From Bacteroidota bacterium (GTDB lineage: Bacteria > Bacteroidota > Bacteroidia > Flavobacteriales > Weeksellaceae): a stretch of 6,432 bases of DNA. A program made the translations under genes and the position numbers. Positions 5,200-6,432 of this stretch are shown here, one piece after another; within the stretch, counting starts at the first letter, position 1, and each line of letters starts with the position of its first letter. Location of the stretch: NCBI GenBank assembly GCA_023388015.1, contig JAEWHB010000005.1, positions 1 to 6,432 of the forward strand, in the 5' to 3' direction. The notes under the pieces were generated by a model. It was not told the origin of the DNA, ran no database searches, and saw only the letters and a program-made list of their open reading frames with translations.

Positions 5200-6072
5200 A
5201 TGGCAAACTTAAAAGAAATACGAAGCAGGATTACATCGGTAGGTTCAACCATGCAGATTACGAGTGCCATGAAAATGGTTTCGGCTGCCAAATTGAAACG
5301 TGCCCAAGATGCCGTTACACAGCTTCGTCCTTATGCAAATAAATTGCGGGATATCCTTTCCAACATCAGTTCCACACTGGACGCAAGCGCAGGCGGAGAA
5401 CTGACCGTTCAGCGTGATGTTAAAAAGATTTTGCTGATTGTGGTTACATCCAACCGCGGACTGGCAGGTGCTTTTAATTCCAACATTGTAAAGAAGTCGA
5501 ATTCAATTATTTCGGAAGCAAAAGAAAATGGAATTGAAGTGGAATTGCTGACCATCGGAAAAAAAGGATTTGATTTATTGAAAAAGCAAGCTACGGTTTA
5601 TAAAAACAGTTCTTCCATTTGGGATAATTTAAGTTTTGACGAACTGTCGCTGATTTCAGAAGAAGTAACCCAGAAATTTGCTTCGGGCGAATTTGACCAG
5701 GTGAGAATCGTTTACAATCAGTTCAAAAATGCGGCAACGCAGATTGTGATGAATGAACAATATTTGCCGGTTCAGATTCAGACAGAAGAAGGAGAAACTG
5801 CCGCATCTTCGGTAGATTATATTTTCGAACCTTCAAAAGAGCGAATTGTTACCGATTTGATTCCTCAAACATTGAAAACCCAATTGTACAAAGCCATTCT
5901 TGACTCCAACGCTGCTGAGCACGGAGCGCGTATGACGGCCATGCACAAAGCAACCGACAACGCAGATGCGCTTCGTAAAGAATTGGTACTTCAGTACAAC
6001 AAAGAACGTCAGGCCGCCATTACCAACGAAATTTTGGAAATTGTGGGCGGAGCCGAAGCTTTGGACGGATAA
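5200..6072 (+). CDS. atpG: F0F1 ATP synthase subunit gamma
   Basis: Central rotor shaft that couples c-ring rotation to conformational change in the catalytic head. It has 290 residues, normal length. The N-terminal helix opens MANLKEIRSRI and contains MKMVSAAKLKRAQ (24-36). The Rossmann-like middle domain has LLIVVTSNRGLAGAFN (78-93). The C-terminal helix carries ATDNAD (251-256) and the gamma signature ITNEILEIVGGAEA (274-287). No insertion is obvious of the redox-regulatory kind found in chloroplast gamma. The start is fixed by the family N-terminus. The leader is A/T-rich. It is the last gene of the cluster and is followed after about 20 bases by a strong terminator. Confidence 0.97.
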   Translation: MANLKEIRSRITSVGSTMQITSAMKMVSAAKLKRAQDAVTQLRPYANKLRDILSNISSTLDASAGGELTVQRDVKKILLIVVTSNRGLAGAFNSNIVKKSNSIISEAKENGIEVELLTIGKKGFDLLKKQATVYKNSSSIWDNLSFDELSLISEEVTQKFASGEFDQVRIVYNQFKNAATQIVMNEQYLPVQIQTEEGETAASSVDYIFEPSKERIVTDLIPQTLKTQLYKAILDSNAAEHGARMTAMHKATDNADALRKELVLQYNKERQAAITNEILEIVGGAEALDG

Positions 6073-6091
6073 AATATTTATTATAATTATT

Positions 6092-6118
6092 AAAAGACGG
6101 AGCGATCCGTCTTTTTTT
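6092..6118 (+). terminator. Rho-independent terminator of the atp operon
   Basis: AAAAGACGGA (6092-6101) and TCCGTCTTTT (6106-6115) form a perfect 10-pair stem closed by a GCGA (GNRA-type) tetraloop, followed by an unbroken T-run to 6118. It lies 19 bases after the atpG stop and marks the end of the transcription unit. Confidence 0.92.
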
Positions 6119-6136
6119 ATGTTTGAAATTTAACAA

Positions 6137-6166
6137 TTGTCATTCCAACGGAATTATTGATATTTG
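6137..6166 (+). promoter_or_regulatory. Putative terC promoter
   Basis: GATATTTG (6159-6166) matches TAnnTTTG except at the first base. TTG (6137-6139) lies exactly 19 bases upstream, the usual Bacteroidota spacing. Transcription would start near 6172, giving a very short leader before the ATG at 6181. That leaves no room for a manganese riboswitch of the yybP-ykoY type seen before some terC/alx genes. Confidence 0.55.
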
Positions 6167-6180
6167 TAAAAATTTTGACA

Positions 6181-6432
6181 ATGGTTTGGTGGATTTTTAT
6201 TGCGGTAGTCTGTGTTTTGTTAGCCTTGGATTTGGGCGTATTTAACCGAAAAGCTCATGTGGTTTCACAAAAAGAAGCCACCAAATGGACGAGTTTCTGG
6301 GTGGCCTTGGCCTTGTCTTTTTCAGCCGTCATTTATTGGCTGTACAGTCACGACGATCTTTACATTGAGAACCCCGACAATTATTCCGCCAACACCGCAT
6401 TTTGGAAATATATCCAAGGTTATTTACTGGAA
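6181..6432 (+). CDS. TerC/Alx-family integral membrane protein, 5' part (C-terminus beyond window)
   Basis: The first 84 residues are visible of a family usually around 300 or more. Helix 1 (about 2-20) carries the family motif LLALDLGVF (13-21) with Asp17, followed by NRKAH. KEATKWTSFW leads into helix 2 (about 37-55). The segment ends at GYLLE (80-84), the start of the conserved GYLxE motif whose acidic residue lies in a membrane helix. Members include TerC (tellurium-resistance clusters) and Alx/YkoY-type proteins implicated in manganese export; the specific substrate here is not determinable. There is no other tellurium gene in view, so the TerC name does not imply tellurite resistance. 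It is separate from the atp operon: a strong terminator and its own promoter element lie between. Confidence 0.9.
   Translation, partial: MVWWIFIAVVCVLLALDLGVFNRKAHVVSQKEATKWTSFWVALALSFSAVIYWLYSHDDLYIENPDNYSANTAFWKYIQGYLLE

Noticed and set aside
5160..5342. Plus-strand open frame of 60 codons overlapping the atpG start, ending with several cysteines
   Set aside because: Overlaps the certain atpG N-terminus in another frame; the apparent CxxC-like cysteines are by-products of that reading.
6170..6177. AAATTTTG just before terC as its -7 element
   Set aside because: Ends only three bases before the ATG, and the element at 6159-6166 has correct 19-base spacing to a TTG.

Overview
This window is a near-complete F-type ATP synthase operon from a member of the Bacteroidota. 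It is probably a flavobacterium of the Weeksellaceae (Chryseobacterium-like) group. The assignment is inferred from three things: promoter-like TAnnTTTG elements in place of sigma70-type boxes, A/T-rich leaders without Shine-Dalgarno sequences, and the character of the proteins. Examples of the last are a 63-residue subunit c, a subunit a with an N-terminal signal peptide and a large periplasmic extension, and a DusB beginning LVKIGNIELPEF. The window is low in G+C, most visibly between genes.

Layout. Positions 1-283 (minus strand) hold the 5' part of dusB, a tRNA dihydrouridine synthase that starts at TTG. Thirty bases away, in the opposite direction, begins the plus-strand cluster: atpZ-like (314-538), a four-helix membrane protein of unrecognised family (535-909), atpB/a (976-2088), atpE/c (2134-2325), atpF/b (2407-2907), atpH/delta (2909-3469), atpA/alpha (3536-5113) and atpG/gamma (5200-6072). 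A strong Rho-independent terminator (6092-6118) closes the cluster. A promoter-like element then precedes a TerC/Alx-family membrane protein (6181 to the right edge, truncated). There is no gene-free stretch over 300 bases.

How the genes work together. Subunits a, b and c form the membrane proton channel and rotor ring. Delta and b form the peripheral stalk, gamma is the central shaft, and alpha is the non-catalytic nucleotide-binding subunit. The two small membrane proteins at the head of the cluster sit where assembly or ion-supply accessory proteins (AtpI, AtpZ, AtpR) sit in other bacteria. The catalytic beta subunit and epsilon (atpD, atpC) are absent, so they must be encoded elsewhere if the enzyme is functional.

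Regulation. Besides a weak candidate promoter ahead of atpZ, a good TAnnTTTG element lies just before atpB and could drive the structural genes without the two accessory genes. Near-perfect hairpins follow atpE and atpA, each before a gene whose product is needed in fewer copies. This is a plausible, untested arrangement for tuning stoichiometry.

This is mostly ordinary housekeeping DNA. I found no undescribed defence, mobile or biosynthetic system. The points most worth a second look are the unrecognised membrane protein, the periplasmic extension and Lys338 of subunit a, the intergenic hairpins, and the overlapping divergent promoter region.
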